Both the position numbers and the translations under genes were made by a program. This document shows positions 26,901 to 33,549 of a stretch of DNA of 64,000 nucleotides, piece by piece; the first letter of the stretch is position 1, and each line of letters begins with the position of its first letter. Source of the stretch: a virus; the IMG/VR virus record IMGVR_UViG_3300009509_000008, positions 24,032 through 88,031 of that record; one strand, written 5' to 3'. The notes beneath the pieces were generated by a model. That model was not told the DNA's origin. It was given only the letters and a program-made list of their open reading frames with translations, and made no database searches.

Positions 26901-27157
26901 AGTGGAACAAGAAGAATCGAAAGCAGGGACGGCTACCAGTTCGGCACACACCAGTGCTCAAAGGAGTGAAACAGATTCCATTGGATGTGCAGACCGACTG
27001 GCTAGCTCGATTGAATCACGAGAACTTGCGGGGTACTATCGTAGATGCGGCCCAGCAAGGCTGGGCAAGTCAGCTTCATGGCGATCACCCGATCCCTCCG
27101 CTGATCTACGGAGCCGAATTCGGGAAGGGAACGAAGGAGAAGCCGTGGGCCTACTAG
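20978..27157 (+). CDS. Single-chain RNA polymerase, fused beta and beta-prime
   Basis: 2059 residues in one uninterrupted frame. The beta half has HSFIVKGSEYQVDSQWR (N-terminal lobe), FEDGVVISE, GDKLVGRHGNKG (near residue 774), NPIGIAGRMNVGQ and, at its end, LKLQHQVDKKMMARS and GGHHGAQALGSLGIYA. The beta-prime half starts around residue 1015-1040 (GLFDPRVTGG, WSHISLKEP), then EGKAIKIHPLVC and the catalytic NADFDGD (1384-1390), a bridge helix (GGRKGVVQKVQS, near 1661), KEDCGTDKGI and CHHAKGVCKKC zinc ligands, and the trigger loop GVLSAQAIGERGTQ (near 1789). The N-terminal zinc finger of bacterial beta-prime is absent. At 2059 residues it is well short of E. coli beta plus beta-prime (about 2750). 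The active centre is intact. No alpha, omega or sigma gene is seen. Location among virion genes raises the possibility that it is packaged. Confidence 0.96.
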   Translation: MARLDPREGFDVLKDRVTEAISSNFPQEGRFHTIELEGVQIKDDLDINDIESQKKAKLRGTTFGVPVTATMVLKDKASGKVIEKKTLKVATLPKYTRRHSFIVKGSEYQVDSQWRLKPGIYTRVAQNGELQSRFNFQGKQALDMTFDPKTKVFRMKHGGSKPPLYPILKAVGVDDDTMQAAWGKDILNANKTTPKGKSLNVEKQAVNFAKRLDPRADINSFDDASDVIRSYMEDAELREDVTKLTLGKGFKKITPEVLTRSSKRLLGVARGDEKPDVRDALMFKDLLSVEDFIAERMGEGTKTIQRRIGNNLDRRNTLREIVGPDVFDKPIREFFSKSSLANTPQQTNPLEMLSGQQRTTITGEGGVKDAHKIMEDAKLVDPSHFGILDPLHTPESDKTGVSLHLSTSAVKKGKTVALPLVNVKTGKVELLDPKQINESVIAMPDEGRWKDNRWVPGGRKVKASVPGNEIREVNSKDVKYVMGNTGQMFSIATNMVPFLNSDSPNRSTMAGRHMEQAIPLKNPEAPLVQSDRGDGRSYDEFVGRYASHEAPVAGKVTKVEPGAIHIKGADGKSQKVQIYDNYPLNDKKGVLHSTPKVKVGDQVKSGQLIADSNYTKDGVYAPGTNMRVGYTPWKGYNFEDGVVISETAAQKLTSEHLYKKSLSTKEAQAVGLKKFMANKSTSLTKEQMEKLGDDGIIKPGMKVHKGDTLIAALAERAPTTEAQMLKNLHRSLANPYDNRSITWDEDHEGEVVSISKKGKNIQVHVRTAESMQVGDKLVGRHGNKGIVTRILPDHEMPQTEDGKSLEVVMNPIGIAGRMNVGQVLETAAGKLAEKEGKPYKVQNFGEGDNRTKVEKDLKKAKIADKETIIDPVNNKKIPGVLVGNQYILKLQHQVDKKMMARSRDGYDRNLVPKGGGHHGAQALGSLGIYAMLAHGAKANVREMQTMKSDKAQNDEVWAALQAGEPIPPPQTTFAYKKFESYLKGMGINVEKTGNSLNLMPMTDKQVVEMSNGELKDAGRAIRGYKIGSQRKGNIEPEKSGLFDPRVTGGLDGMKWSHISLKEPIPNPVFERAVKSVAGVRGPQFNRIISGEDGVKDGNIVPRGTKGATFGPQAIGLLLDQVDVKGDLTKLEQKIGTMKEGQPLNEARRKIKYLRALDKLNMSPRDAYMMKNVPVMPPAMRPLSTMQDGSLQFDDLNQLYKDVALLDQQLREQPSYSPESIKAEPRSDLYDRMKALTGMGGTLKDRYKGIANIISGDSPKYGFAQDKLIKRKQDLTMRSTIVPEPSLSLDDIAIPRKAATELYKPFVVREMRVATGMGPLTAKQLLEKDPDHPMVRTALDRVVDERPLLVKRDPALHKYNIQAFRPKLVEGKAIKIHPLVCSGYNADFDGDTMSAYVPMTNEAVDEARKMFPSRILFNPATARVMYSPSHEAQVGLYMKSEVGKNSRLSFNNNEELKKAVTAGKLASNDIATVGKVKTTLDRIELDSALPEKLQGGKLLTDLKYRFTKSEQNDLFGEMARADKNGYAQNIDRMKDMGNMRATHGGFSFGLEDFKVHKNIRDPLLRTADAKAAKLNLDKPQDMEKFVEIYEGAMKKMQSKLKDQAKAGVNPIDKLEVSAGIKGKGYAQLTGAPVLFVDAKGEVVPSPVKKSYSEGLSAADYWASASGGRKGVVQKVQSVSEPGYLTKLMMNSTMDTLISKEDCGTDKGISLGLDEPDIVGRFTTSAVKAGRTTIPENTMLTPEVVNKMRNAKVSRVLVRSPMRCHHAKGVCKKCMGLNENGQLHDLGTNVGVLSAQAIGERGTQLAMKAFHSGGVFEGRTAQEKSIAGGGLDRAMTILHMPKQVKGSAKLATTNGKITAIKKDPAGGYNVVIGDQTHYVPADRNILTKVRKGATVKKGDPITSGPINPHELLPLTNMNKVQGYLASELHSIYAPEGIRRRNSEVVVRALSDVTKIENPGDNEDFIVGDFAPTSVINEWNKKNRKQGRLPVRHTPVLKGVKQIPLDVQTDWLARLNHENLRGTIVDAAQQGWASQLHGDHPIPPLIYGAEFGKGTKEKPWAY

Positions 27158-27167
27158 GAGAGTGATC

Positions 27168-27596
27168 ATGGACGACAGGGACTATCGGTTGGCGATGTAC
27201 CAATCCTTCTTCGATGAGCTCGCCTCGATCGAGAAGAACGCTATGCTCCAGAAAGAGGCCGTCGGTGGCTGGGGAGCAGTAACGGGCGCTCTCGGTAAGG
27301 CCAGAAAGTTCATCGGCGAGGGCGTGGGTCAGTGGAGAAAGACTGGCCTTGGCGGTGGACTCCAGACTCTGAGAGAGACTGGCCAACGAGCCGCAGGGGC
27401 AGCGCCCGAGGGAGCCGGCATGTTCCAGAGGGCTGGGCATGCGTTGTTCGGCTCCAAGGGAGGGGCGCCCGGCATCCTGCAGACCCAGATGGGACAGACT
27501 GCTGCAGCGGGACTTGGTGCGGCTGGCCTAGGCGCCGGAGCACTCGGCGGCGGAGCTCTCGCCCTGCGTGGTATGAGAGGACAGCAGCAGCAATGA
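27168..27596 (+). CDS. Glycine-zipper virion protein with FFDEL tag (142 aa)
   Basis: ATG at 27168 with AGGAGAG upstream, ten bases after the RNA polymerase. The N-terminus reads YQSFFDELASIEKNAM then LQKEA, the clearest version of a tag found on several proteins here. A basic amphipathic middle is followed by a hydrophobic glycine zipper near the C-terminus (AAAGLGAAGLGAGALGGGAL) and a short Gln-rich end. Predicted to insert into membranes. Gene order right behind the polymerase suggests co-packaging or a delivery role; this is inference. Confidence 0.6.
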   Translation: MDDRDYRLAMYQSFFDELASIEKNAMLQKEAVGGWGAVTGALGKARKFIGEGVGQWRKTGLGGGLQTLRETGQRAAGAAPEGAGMFQRAGHALFGSKGGAPGILQTQMGQTAAAGLGAAGLGAGALGGGALALRGMRGQQQQ

Positions 27597-28120
27597 ACGC
27601 CTACCAGAGGGCCATGTACGAGGGGTTCTTCGAGGAGCTTCTTGATATGCAGAAGGTAGCTATGGACCACGGCCGCCTTCCGCCAACCATGATCCTCAAG
27701 CTGGCTGACTTTGCTCCTGGCGTCTCGGGGCCTGCTCTTGACTATGCCAGAGGTCTCGGAGCGAAGTCGGTGATGGATCTGGATGACAAGCAGCTGGTAG
27801 AGTTCAGCCGCAGAATGGGGCTCAACCAAGAAGCAATCGAGACGGCAATGCCCTCTGCCGCAAAGCTTCCTGGAGGGTCGCAGGCTCCGTCGTTGCCAAA
27901 GACTGTGGTAACGTCCGGTACCATGGTTGGTGGAGCTCCTGGCACCGCAGCGAAGGCTGGCTTCTTCAAGCGAATGGGCACTCGTATGAGAAGCATGAGC
28001 CCTAACCTTCGTCGGTTCGGAGGTGCGGCAGCCCTACTTGGCGGAGGCGGACTTGCGCTTGGAGGCGCAGCAGCGCTGGCAAAGAGCAGACGACAACCCC
28101 CACTTCCGCAGGCGGCCTGA
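27593..28120 (+). CDS. Glycine-zipper virion protein with FFEEL tag (175 aa)
   Basis: ATGA overlap with the previous gene. Start reads MNAYQRAMYEGFFEELLDMQKVAM, closely parallel to the upstream neighbour (MYQSFFDEL...IEKNAM), so the two are likely paralogous at the N-terminus. The middle has helical segments (DKQLVEFSRRMGL). The C-terminus is basic (RMGTRMRSMSPNLRRF) followed by a glycine zipper (AAALLGGGGLALGGAAAL) and a short Pro-rich end. Likely a membrane-active virion protein; function unproven. Confidence 0.6.
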   Translation: MNAYQRAMYEGFFEELLDMQKVAMDHGRLPPTMILKLADFAPGVSGPALDYARGLGAKSVMDLDDKQLVEFSRRMGLNQEAIETAMPSAAKLPGGSQAPSLPKTVVTSGTMVGGAPGTAAKAGFFKRMGTRMRSMSPNLRRFGGAAALLGGGGLALGGAAALAKSRRQPPLPQAA

Positions 28121-28123
28121 TCA

Positions 28124-29308
28124 ATGCCAAGACCTCAGGGCAGCTCGAACATCAGGACCGGCCTTGGCACTGTTGTCATTGAAGAGGGCCGGATCATCAA
28201 CGTGGATATGGCCCACTGGACTGCCGATGTGCTGACCAAGAACTCACAACGTCAGCTCATAGACATGCAGTGGGCCAACCCATACTTCCACTTTGCTGGT
28301 GGGGAGGGCATCTACGTTATGCCTGAGGTCGGGGCTAGGGTTCAGGTGTGCATGCCGAGCGATAGCGCACCGTTCATAATGTGCTTCCTCACAGCGTTCG
28401 AGCGAGAATCCACAAATGCTCCCGACACGACTGGTGGTGCGCAGGCCAGCCTACAGCCAGACGATGCCGAGGGGGAGGGCGGGGTGCCCCGTGAGGTCAC
28501 GTATAGGTCGGGCCGTCCGAAGATGGAGCAGGGCGATATCATGCTGCGCACCAGGGATGGAAGCAGCGTGTGGCTTCATCGTGGTGGTGTTGTAGAGATT
28601 GGATCAACGCTCGTCTCTCGTAGATTCTACATCCCGCTGCTCAACTACATCAGAGATATCTGTGAGAACTACGAGCTCAAGAGCCTTGCTGGAGAGATGA
28701 GCTGGACTGTAGCTAGGTCTGATCAGAATGCCAGTGGCGACGCAGAGGCGGTATTCACGCTTGCCTCGAGGAACTTCGCTCAAGATGAATTCGCCTCGGT
28801 GTTCTTGCAGATTGGCCACGTAGATGATTCCAACCACCTCAAGCTCACGGTTGCCCCAAACAAGATCAATCCTGTGAGCGGAGAGGTGGACGGAGACCCA
28901 GTCTTCAGCCTCGAGCTCGACAAGGATGGAAACCTGACCACAACCATCGCAAAGGACGTCGAGACTACCGTCAGCGGTGAGCTGACTGAAACGGTGGAGG
29001 GGAGCGTTACCCAGGAGTTCAACAGTGATCACAAACTCACTGTTGGAGGAAGTCAGGAGGTCGAGGTGTCGTCTACGCACAAGCTGAAGGCGACATCAAG
29101 TACCGAGGAATTATCCGCTGGGAAGACGTTTGATTGTCAGAGCGTCAAGGCCGGCGCCGGCGCCATCTTTCCTGTGGTGATCATGTCACCAGCCATGATG
29201 GCCTACGTGATGTTCCACACACATCCGTCGCCCGCTGGACCGACTGGTCCTCCGAACGGTCCACCTCCGCAAGATGCGATAACTTCTAGCAAATTGAAGG
29301 CGGAGTGA
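28124..29308 (+). CDS. Baseplate central spike protein, gp5/gpV/VgrG-like
   Basis: 394 residues starting three bases after the previous stop. The N-terminal 100 residues look like the OB-fold of membrane-piercing spikes: GEGIYVMPEVGARVQVCMP then SAPFIMCFL matches the usual G-x-x-x-x-P-x-x-G-x-x-V pattern. The C-terminal half has repeated strands (ETTVSGELTETVEGSV, HKLTVGGSQEVEVSSTHKL) characteristic of a triple-stranded beta-helix. The end, YVMFHTHPSPAGPTGPP, resembles the PAAR/VgrG-side loop. It would form the tip that punctures the host envelope, though no lysozyme domain is present. Confidence 0.72.
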   Translation: MPRPQGSSNIRTGLGTVVIEEGRIINVDMAHWTADVLTKNSQRQLIDMQWANPYFHFAGGEGIYVMPEVGARVQVCMPSDSAPFIMCFLTAFERESTNAPDTTGGAQASLQPDDAEGEGGVPREVTYRSGRPKMEQGDIMLRTRDGSSVWLHRGGVVEIGSTLVSRRFYIPLLNYIRDICENYELKSLAGEMSWTVARSDQNASGDAEAVFTLASRNFAQDEFASVFLQIGHVDDSNHLKLTVAPNKINPVSGEVDGDPVFSLELDKDGNLTTTIAKDVETTVSGELTETVEGSVTQEFNSDHKLTVGGSQEVEVSSTHKLKATSSTEELSAGKTFDCQSVKAGAGAIFPVVIMSPAMMAYVMFHTHPSPAGPTGPPNGPPPQDAITSSKLKAE

Positions 29309-29595
29309 TGGCACTAGACGCAGCAACACTGGCTACGATCATTACCGTAAAGTACAAGGCGAAGATGAGAGCAGCCTTCCCTGATGAGCTAAAGGGAGGT
29401 ACTGTAACTCAGATCCCAAAAGAGGACGGTAGTGTAGAATATAACCTAGAGGAGCAGAGAGGCCCGATCGAGATCGACGAGGAGGGCTTCATGCCGTTGG
29501 CCGAGGCGATAGCTGAGGCAGTGGTAGAACACTTGAAGGCCAGTGGGACGATCGCAAACATCACCACTGGAACGAGTACAGGGAGGATCACATGA
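29308..29595 (+). CDS. Small baseplate-region protein (95 aa)
   Basis: ATG at 29308 overlaps the spike stop by one base; its own stop overlaps the next start (ATGA). The sequence contains KYKAKMRAAFPDELKGG, an acidic middle (GPIEIDEEGF) and a helix (PLAEAIAEAVVEHLKASG), ending in a Thr-rich tail. Its position after the spike suggests a baseplate or spike-associated component. No family recognised. Confidence 0.6.
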   Translation: MALDAATLATIITVKYKAKMRAAFPDELKGGTVTQIPKEDGSVEYNLEEQRGPIEIDEEGFMPLAEAIAEAVVEHLKASGTIANITTGTSTGRIT

Positions 29596-31604
29596 CTCAG
29601 CCGCTTTTCATCAGCACTGATTTGAGGTACGAGAAGACGGCTGCGAGTGAGGCGAGGCTCTCAGAGAACGCCGACACGTGGCCAGAGGAGCTCATGCAAG
29701 AGCTCAACAAGCAGCATCCGTACATGGGAGACTACGACACGTCTCCTGTGATGGTCGAAGTAGACGGCGATCGAGGCTATGGGCTCGGCTACTTCGAGGT
29801 CCAGAACAAGACAGCCAGAAACGCCCTCGGCCCTGGGGGCGAAGCTCTGAAGTCCATGGAGGGAGTTCAGGGTATCCGGGTTCCGATCGTCATCAAGGAG
29901 AGCACCCTCAAACCACTCGATGTCTTCTTCGCTCCTGACAAGACGGCTCAGCCCCTGAGTGAGGAACGACTCCGTGCTGCGCTGTATCGACCTCAGATGT
30001 TCGACACCACCGCCCACAAGCCGCCCGGAGTGTCTCTCGTCGACCAGCTCTATCCTCCGAGCTCGGGCAGCAGGGTGATGGGAGTTGGCTCGGTCATCGA
30101 GCACCCCAACATCAAGACGAGCTCGAGGAAGCCCAAGCTCATCATGCCCTCGCTGGCGCACACTATCTCCAGGAGCGACATCGAGGCGGTGAAGGGGGAG
30201 ATGAACAAGGAAGCAAACCTTCTGCCAGCGCTCCTCAACAACGAGAACACACTTCCTTTCGTGGAGCTCCTGTCCAAGGTGGAGCCCACTACGGCGGAAG
30301 ATGTGGCCAAGGTCGCCTCGAGGTCAATCAAGGCTGACACCATTCAGGTGCGTCGAGCTGGTGAAGTCTACATCATCAAAAGAGCGAACTCCCAGATGTT
30401 TGCTCCGTCAGAGACAGAGGCAGATCGCTTCACCACAGAAGAGCAGGTTGGCCAGGACATGGTCACCGCCGCTGATCAGCTTGGGGCCGTTACCGTGTCC
30501 ACAAACCCTGCGGTTCGTGAGACGGCCGAGGACGAGCGCATCGAGTCGGTGAAGCGCTTCGGGTACTACAGGGTCAAGACCTCTGACGGAAAGGAGCTCG
30601 TTGGGTGGGTGTTCCCTACCGTCCTCGACTACGACGGGACCTCTCTCCCGATGATGATCTTTACGAATGGGGCCGTTGGATCGATTCAGCCGGAGATCGT
30701 TGGATCGTTCGCCGGCCAGCACACCAACATCATTCGTGGAAAGCCAGAAGGTCATGGATTCTTTTACCGTGTTACCGACAACGGCAGCGTGGTTGCCTTC
30801 ATCCCCTCTGAATGCAAAGGCGCTTTCCGTGATGAGAGCGGCATGGGATATGTGGTCGAGTCTCTTGGCGGAGACTTCGTCGGTCGTGTGCGTCCCGTGC
30901 CAGGATTCGAGGGTATCCAGGAGATCGGAGAAGGAGAAGTCGCTATCCCCGGCGATGTGAGGTGGGCTCCACTCGAAGAGGGGGTTGACCTCATGGACGA
31001 TCCGGAGGTCTTTGCGAAGACTGCCGAGTTGAAGCATCACCGTAATACCGTCCGAATCATCTCAGACGGGAGCGTGTGGAGCTTCCAAGGTCCCCCTCTA
31101 CGAAAGCTCGCAGCCGATCAAACGAGCAGCCTCAACGCTGCCGATGCGCACTTCCTAGCTGTCACCCTCGGCATGGAGTCGAGCTTCGCTGCGGGCGAAC
31201 TCATCAAGGCGGCCAGGAAGGGTGAGGCCTTTGTTCGTGGGTGCCGTGAGATCAACACTCCGAGAGAGAAGATGGCTGAGGCTATGACCGAGGCCCAGAA
31301 GCTCATGAAGTTGGTCCCAAAGAAGCACCTCCTTTGGAAGGAGGCAGCCTCTCTCCAGGACGTAACAACCGTGGACAAGGTTCTCTCGATTGGGTTCATC
31401 AATCCGGAGAACATCCAGATGTTCGTCGAGTTCATTCCGGACTTCGAGGAGACCATCCAGAATCTGGCACAGCTTCTGATGGCTACACGGATGGGCATGC
31501 CAGACCTTCCGGAGACGGCGATCAAGAACTCGATGGAACGTCTCGATGAGGTACTCGGCGGGCTAAAGAAGCTCGTGTACCGCACGGAAGTACCAGAAGC
31601 GTGA
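29592..31604 (+). CDS. Large unrecognised virion protein (670 aa)
   Basis: ATGA-coupled to the previous gene. K-x-A tags occur at LRYEKTAAS (residues 12-20), MNKEANLL, FAKTAELK and LLWKEAAS. A central beta-rich domain (FGYYRVKTSDGKELVGWVFP, GHGFFYRVTDNGSVVAF) is flanked by helical regions; the last 100 residues are helical. Distribution of the tags and position in the virion block suggest a structural or internal protein. No family recognised. Confidence 0.6.
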   Translation: MTQPLFISTDLRYEKTAASEARLSENADTWPEELMQELNKQHPYMGDYDTSPVMVEVDGDRGYGLGYFEVQNKTARNALGPGGEALKSMEGVQGIRVPIVIKESTLKPLDVFFAPDKTAQPLSEERLRAALYRPQMFDTTAHKPPGVSLVDQLYPPSSGSRVMGVGSVIEHPNIKTSSRKPKLIMPSLAHTISRSDIEAVKGEMNKEANLLPALLNNENTLPFVELLSKVEPTTAEDVAKVASRSIKADTIQVRRAGEVYIIKRANSQMFAPSETEADRFTTEEQVGQDMVTAADQLGAVTVSTNPAVRETAEDERIESVKRFGYYRVKTSDGKELVGWVFPTVLDYDGTSLPMMIFTNGAVGSIQPEIVGSFAGQHTNIIRGKPEGHGFFYRVTDNGSVVAFIPSECKGAFRDESGMGYVVESLGGDFVGRVRPVPGFEGIQEIGEGEVAIPGDVRWAPLEEGVDLMDDPEVFAKTAELKHHRNTVRIISDGSVWSFQGPPLRKLAADQTSSLNAADAHFLAVTLGMESSFAAGELIKAARKGEAFVRGCREINTPREKMAEAMTEAQKLMKLVPKKHLLWKEAASLQDVTTVDKVLSIGFINPENIQMFVEFIPDFEETIQNLAQLLMATRMGMPDLPETAIKNSMERLDEVLGGLKKLVYRTEVPEA

Positions 31605-32521
31605 CGGAAGACCTTGCCATCGTAGCTGCTGGAACTGTTCCAACTCGGGTACGGGATGAGAGCCCCGCCAAGTACTGGATCAAATTTCTTCTATCCCGAG
31701 GCAACCACACGTGCGACGACATAGACGTGCTGCTCACAACCATACAGCTGGGCGGGGTAGACGCCGACTACATCAGAGCTGTCAAGGCTCGTATGGATCC
31801 TCCAACAGACTTCCAGCCGACAAACCTCCAGCATAGGGCTAGCCAACAGTTCCTTCGTGACGAGGAGATCTACGAGGCGTGGCACAGGACCGCCGCATTC
31901 AATGAAGCGTTCGACATACTCGGTATGGGGGAGGTCAGGGCGCTCGTCGAGACCTACATCCTCTCTCCCCTCCGTACGTACCAGGCTGTGAAGAAGATTC
32001 GTGCGAAGACCGGCGTGAGCATCAGCGACAAGGCATACGATATATTTGAGCACTACTGGTGGAACAGATCACTCATGAGTGGCGCCGAGTGGGGCGACTA
32101 CATCATGCGAAGAGATGTTGCCCACCAGGAGTGGTTGCAGCTGGCTGTGCACACGCAGGGTGCGTCAGGCGCCCAGATGATCATGTGGAAGACGGGCAAC
32201 CAGGCTCGTGTCCACGTTGACTCTGGTCGCATCTTCAAAGACATGCGAGACGTAGCTTACCTGTGTTTCATGCAGAGAGCCCAAGACTTTCCGTCGGTCG
32301 AGCACTCGAAGGCCCTGCTGAACTACGCCAGAACAGCTGCTCTGGCTCAGCAGCAACTCGACGCAAGCTCCAACGCAATGCTAGACATCGTTGAGCACTT
32401 CAACCAGTTCAAGATGAGACGGGTTGAGGTGAAGACCCCTTCTATCCAGCAGCTTACGAAGGGCAACTACTCCGAAGCTGAAGACCACGCTGGAGACAAA
32501 GAGAAGCTCGGAGATTACTGA
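31601..32521 (+). CDS. Helical virion-block protein (306 aa)
   Basis: GTG start at 31601 overlapping the previous stop. Almost entirely helical (YWIKFLLSRGNHTCDDIDVLL, RALVETYILSPLRTYQAVKKI, AYLCFMQRAQDFPS). A conserved function is not evident. Because this gene precedes the terminase region, a small terminase role was considered, but no DNA-binding domain could be identified. K-x-A tags are absent, unlike in neighbours. Confidence 0.6.
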   Translation: MTEDLAIVAAGTVPTRVRDESPAKYWIKFLLSRGNHTCDDIDVLLTTIQLGGVDADYIRAVKARMDPPTDFQPTNLQHRASQQFLRDEEIYEAWHRTAAFNEAFDILGMGEVRALVETYILSPLRTYQAVKKIRAKTGVSISDKAYDIFEHYWWNRSLMSGAEWGDYIMRRDVAHQEWLQLAVHTQGASGAQMIMWKTGNQARVHVDSGRIFKDMRDVAYLCFMQRAQDFPSVEHSKALLNYARTAALAQQQLDASSNAMLDIVEHFNQFKMRRVEVKTPSIQQLTKGNYSEAEDHAGDKEKLGDY

Positions 32522-32532
32522 GGAGACTGGTG

Positions 32533-32991
32533 ATGGAAAACAAGCCACACGTCAGCGAGGATCGGAAGAAAGAGCTCTTCCGAAAGATGGGCATAGACGA
32601 AGTCGGTGGAACGGCAGCGGTAGATCTCAAGGTGTTTGAGATCGGTCACCTTCACACGGAGTATATCTGTGATGAGGGTGACCTGCTCATGCACTTCTTC
32701 TGGAGAAAGCCGCCACCGAAGGGAGCACCACCGGTCCGTGACCCAGGAAACGGAATGCCGCTGCAGGACAACTATGCTCCGTGGCCTCACGGATTCCGAG
32801 AGAGGCTGTGGTCTAGCACACTCGAGACGTTCAAGCTCATGGATGAGAAGCATCGAGTCGAGCTCGAGTGGATCTCTGAGTTCCAGAGCTGGTGTGTCTT
32901 CGTCAGAGGCGTCGCCAAGATCATCACCCCTCCTCAGCCCATGCTCGTCAAGCTTGCTACAGAGTCTATTGGACCAGAGCTCGATAACTAG
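32533..32991 (+). CDS. Unrecognised late protein (152 aa)
   Basis: ATG at 32533 with GAGGAGA upstream. Reads ENKPHVSEDRKKELFRKMGID, then a beta-rich part (FEIGHLHTEYICDEGDLLMHFFW) and a helical segment with WKPP-type prolines. The end is VKLATESIGPELDN. Last gene of virion block A before convergent transcription. Function unknown. Confidence 0.6.
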   Translation: MENKPHVSEDRKKELFRKMGIDEVGGTAAVDLKVFEIGHLHTEYICDEGDLLMHFFWRKPPPKGAPPVRDPGNGMPLQDNYAPWPHGFRERLWSSTLETFKLMDEKHRVELEWISEFQSWCVFVRGVAKIITPPQPMLVKLATESIGPELDN

Positions 32992-33001
32992 CTAAGAAGA
33001 A

Positions 33002-33029
33002 TGCCAGGTGGTGGGACTTAGTCCTGGCA
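33002..33029. terminator. Hairpin between convergent genes
   Basis: TGCCAGG/CCTGGCA inverted repeat with a 14-base loop between the plus-strand gene ending at 32991 and the minus-strand gene ending at 33018. It overlaps the stop codon of the latter. It could serve transcription from either side. No strong T tract on either strand. Confidence 0.4.
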
Positions 33030-33236
33030 GGGATGCTCGGCCGGCTGGCAGTTGAGCTCTCTCAACCGGCCTTGCAGGTGGTAGTCATCGATCATCCCAA
33101 CCACTCGGGACGATGACGTGCTGAGGTAGGCTCCGCACTCCGGGCAGCGGTACTCCTTCTTTCCGAGAGCCATGTGGAGCATCTGCCCGTCGTTCGGACA
33201 GTTCTCTGGCTCATATTGGTACGTTGAGTTCTCCAT
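33018..33236 (-). CDS. Zinc-ribbon-like small protein (72 aa)
   Basis: Start chosen at the ATG at 33236 (AAGGAGGAG upstream), inside the end of the previous gene by 26 bp. The sequence has ENCPNDGQMLHM and YRCPECGAYL, a ribbon in which one Cys of the first knuckle may be replaced by Asp/His. The C-terminus reads QPAEHPCQD. Last gene of a three-gene minus-strand island. Function unknown; nucleic-acid or protein binding via zinc is inferred. Confidence 0.55.
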   Translation of the reverse strand: MENSTYQYEPENCPNDGQMLHMALGKKEYRCPECGAYLSTSSSRVVGMIDDYHLQGRLRELNCQPAEHPCQD

Positions 33237-33549
33237 CGTCTGTGGGCTCCTCCTTTGTGGCCCGTAGAGCCAAGACGAACCCACTGGGATCGGCACGGAG
33301 ATGGATCAACTCGTGCGTACCAGCGGCCTTCACCTCGGCCTTGAGTGTTTTGTAGATCAGCTTGAATAGTTTCTCAGGTTGGTGGTGCGGCTGGAGCTCC
33401 ACCCGAATGGAGTAGAGCTCGAGCTCTTCCGGACTGAACTCAAGCTCGTGCTTCATACAGCACCAGCCTTTACTCCGAGAGGTCAACTCGGAGCGCACCA
33501 CCAAACTGAGCCGTCGAACGACGGCTTCAAGATCAAGCGACTTTGACAT
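33211..33549 (-). CDS. Unrecognised small protein (112 aa)
   Basis: The ATG at 33549 overlaps the end of the upstream gene by 17 bp and follows GGCGGAGAAGG; longer readings upstream are inside that gene. The N-terminal part reads SKSLDLEAVVRRLSLVVRSEL; the middle has FSPEELELYSIRVELQPHH, and the C-terminus ends DDGELNVPI. Mixed alpha/beta with no recognised family. Confidence 0.55.
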   Translation of the reverse strand: MSKSLDLEAVVRRLSLVVRSELTSRSKGWCCMKHELEFSPEELELYSIRVELQPHHQPEKLFKLIYKTLKAEVKAAGTHELIHLRADPSGFVLALRATKEEPTDDGELNVPI

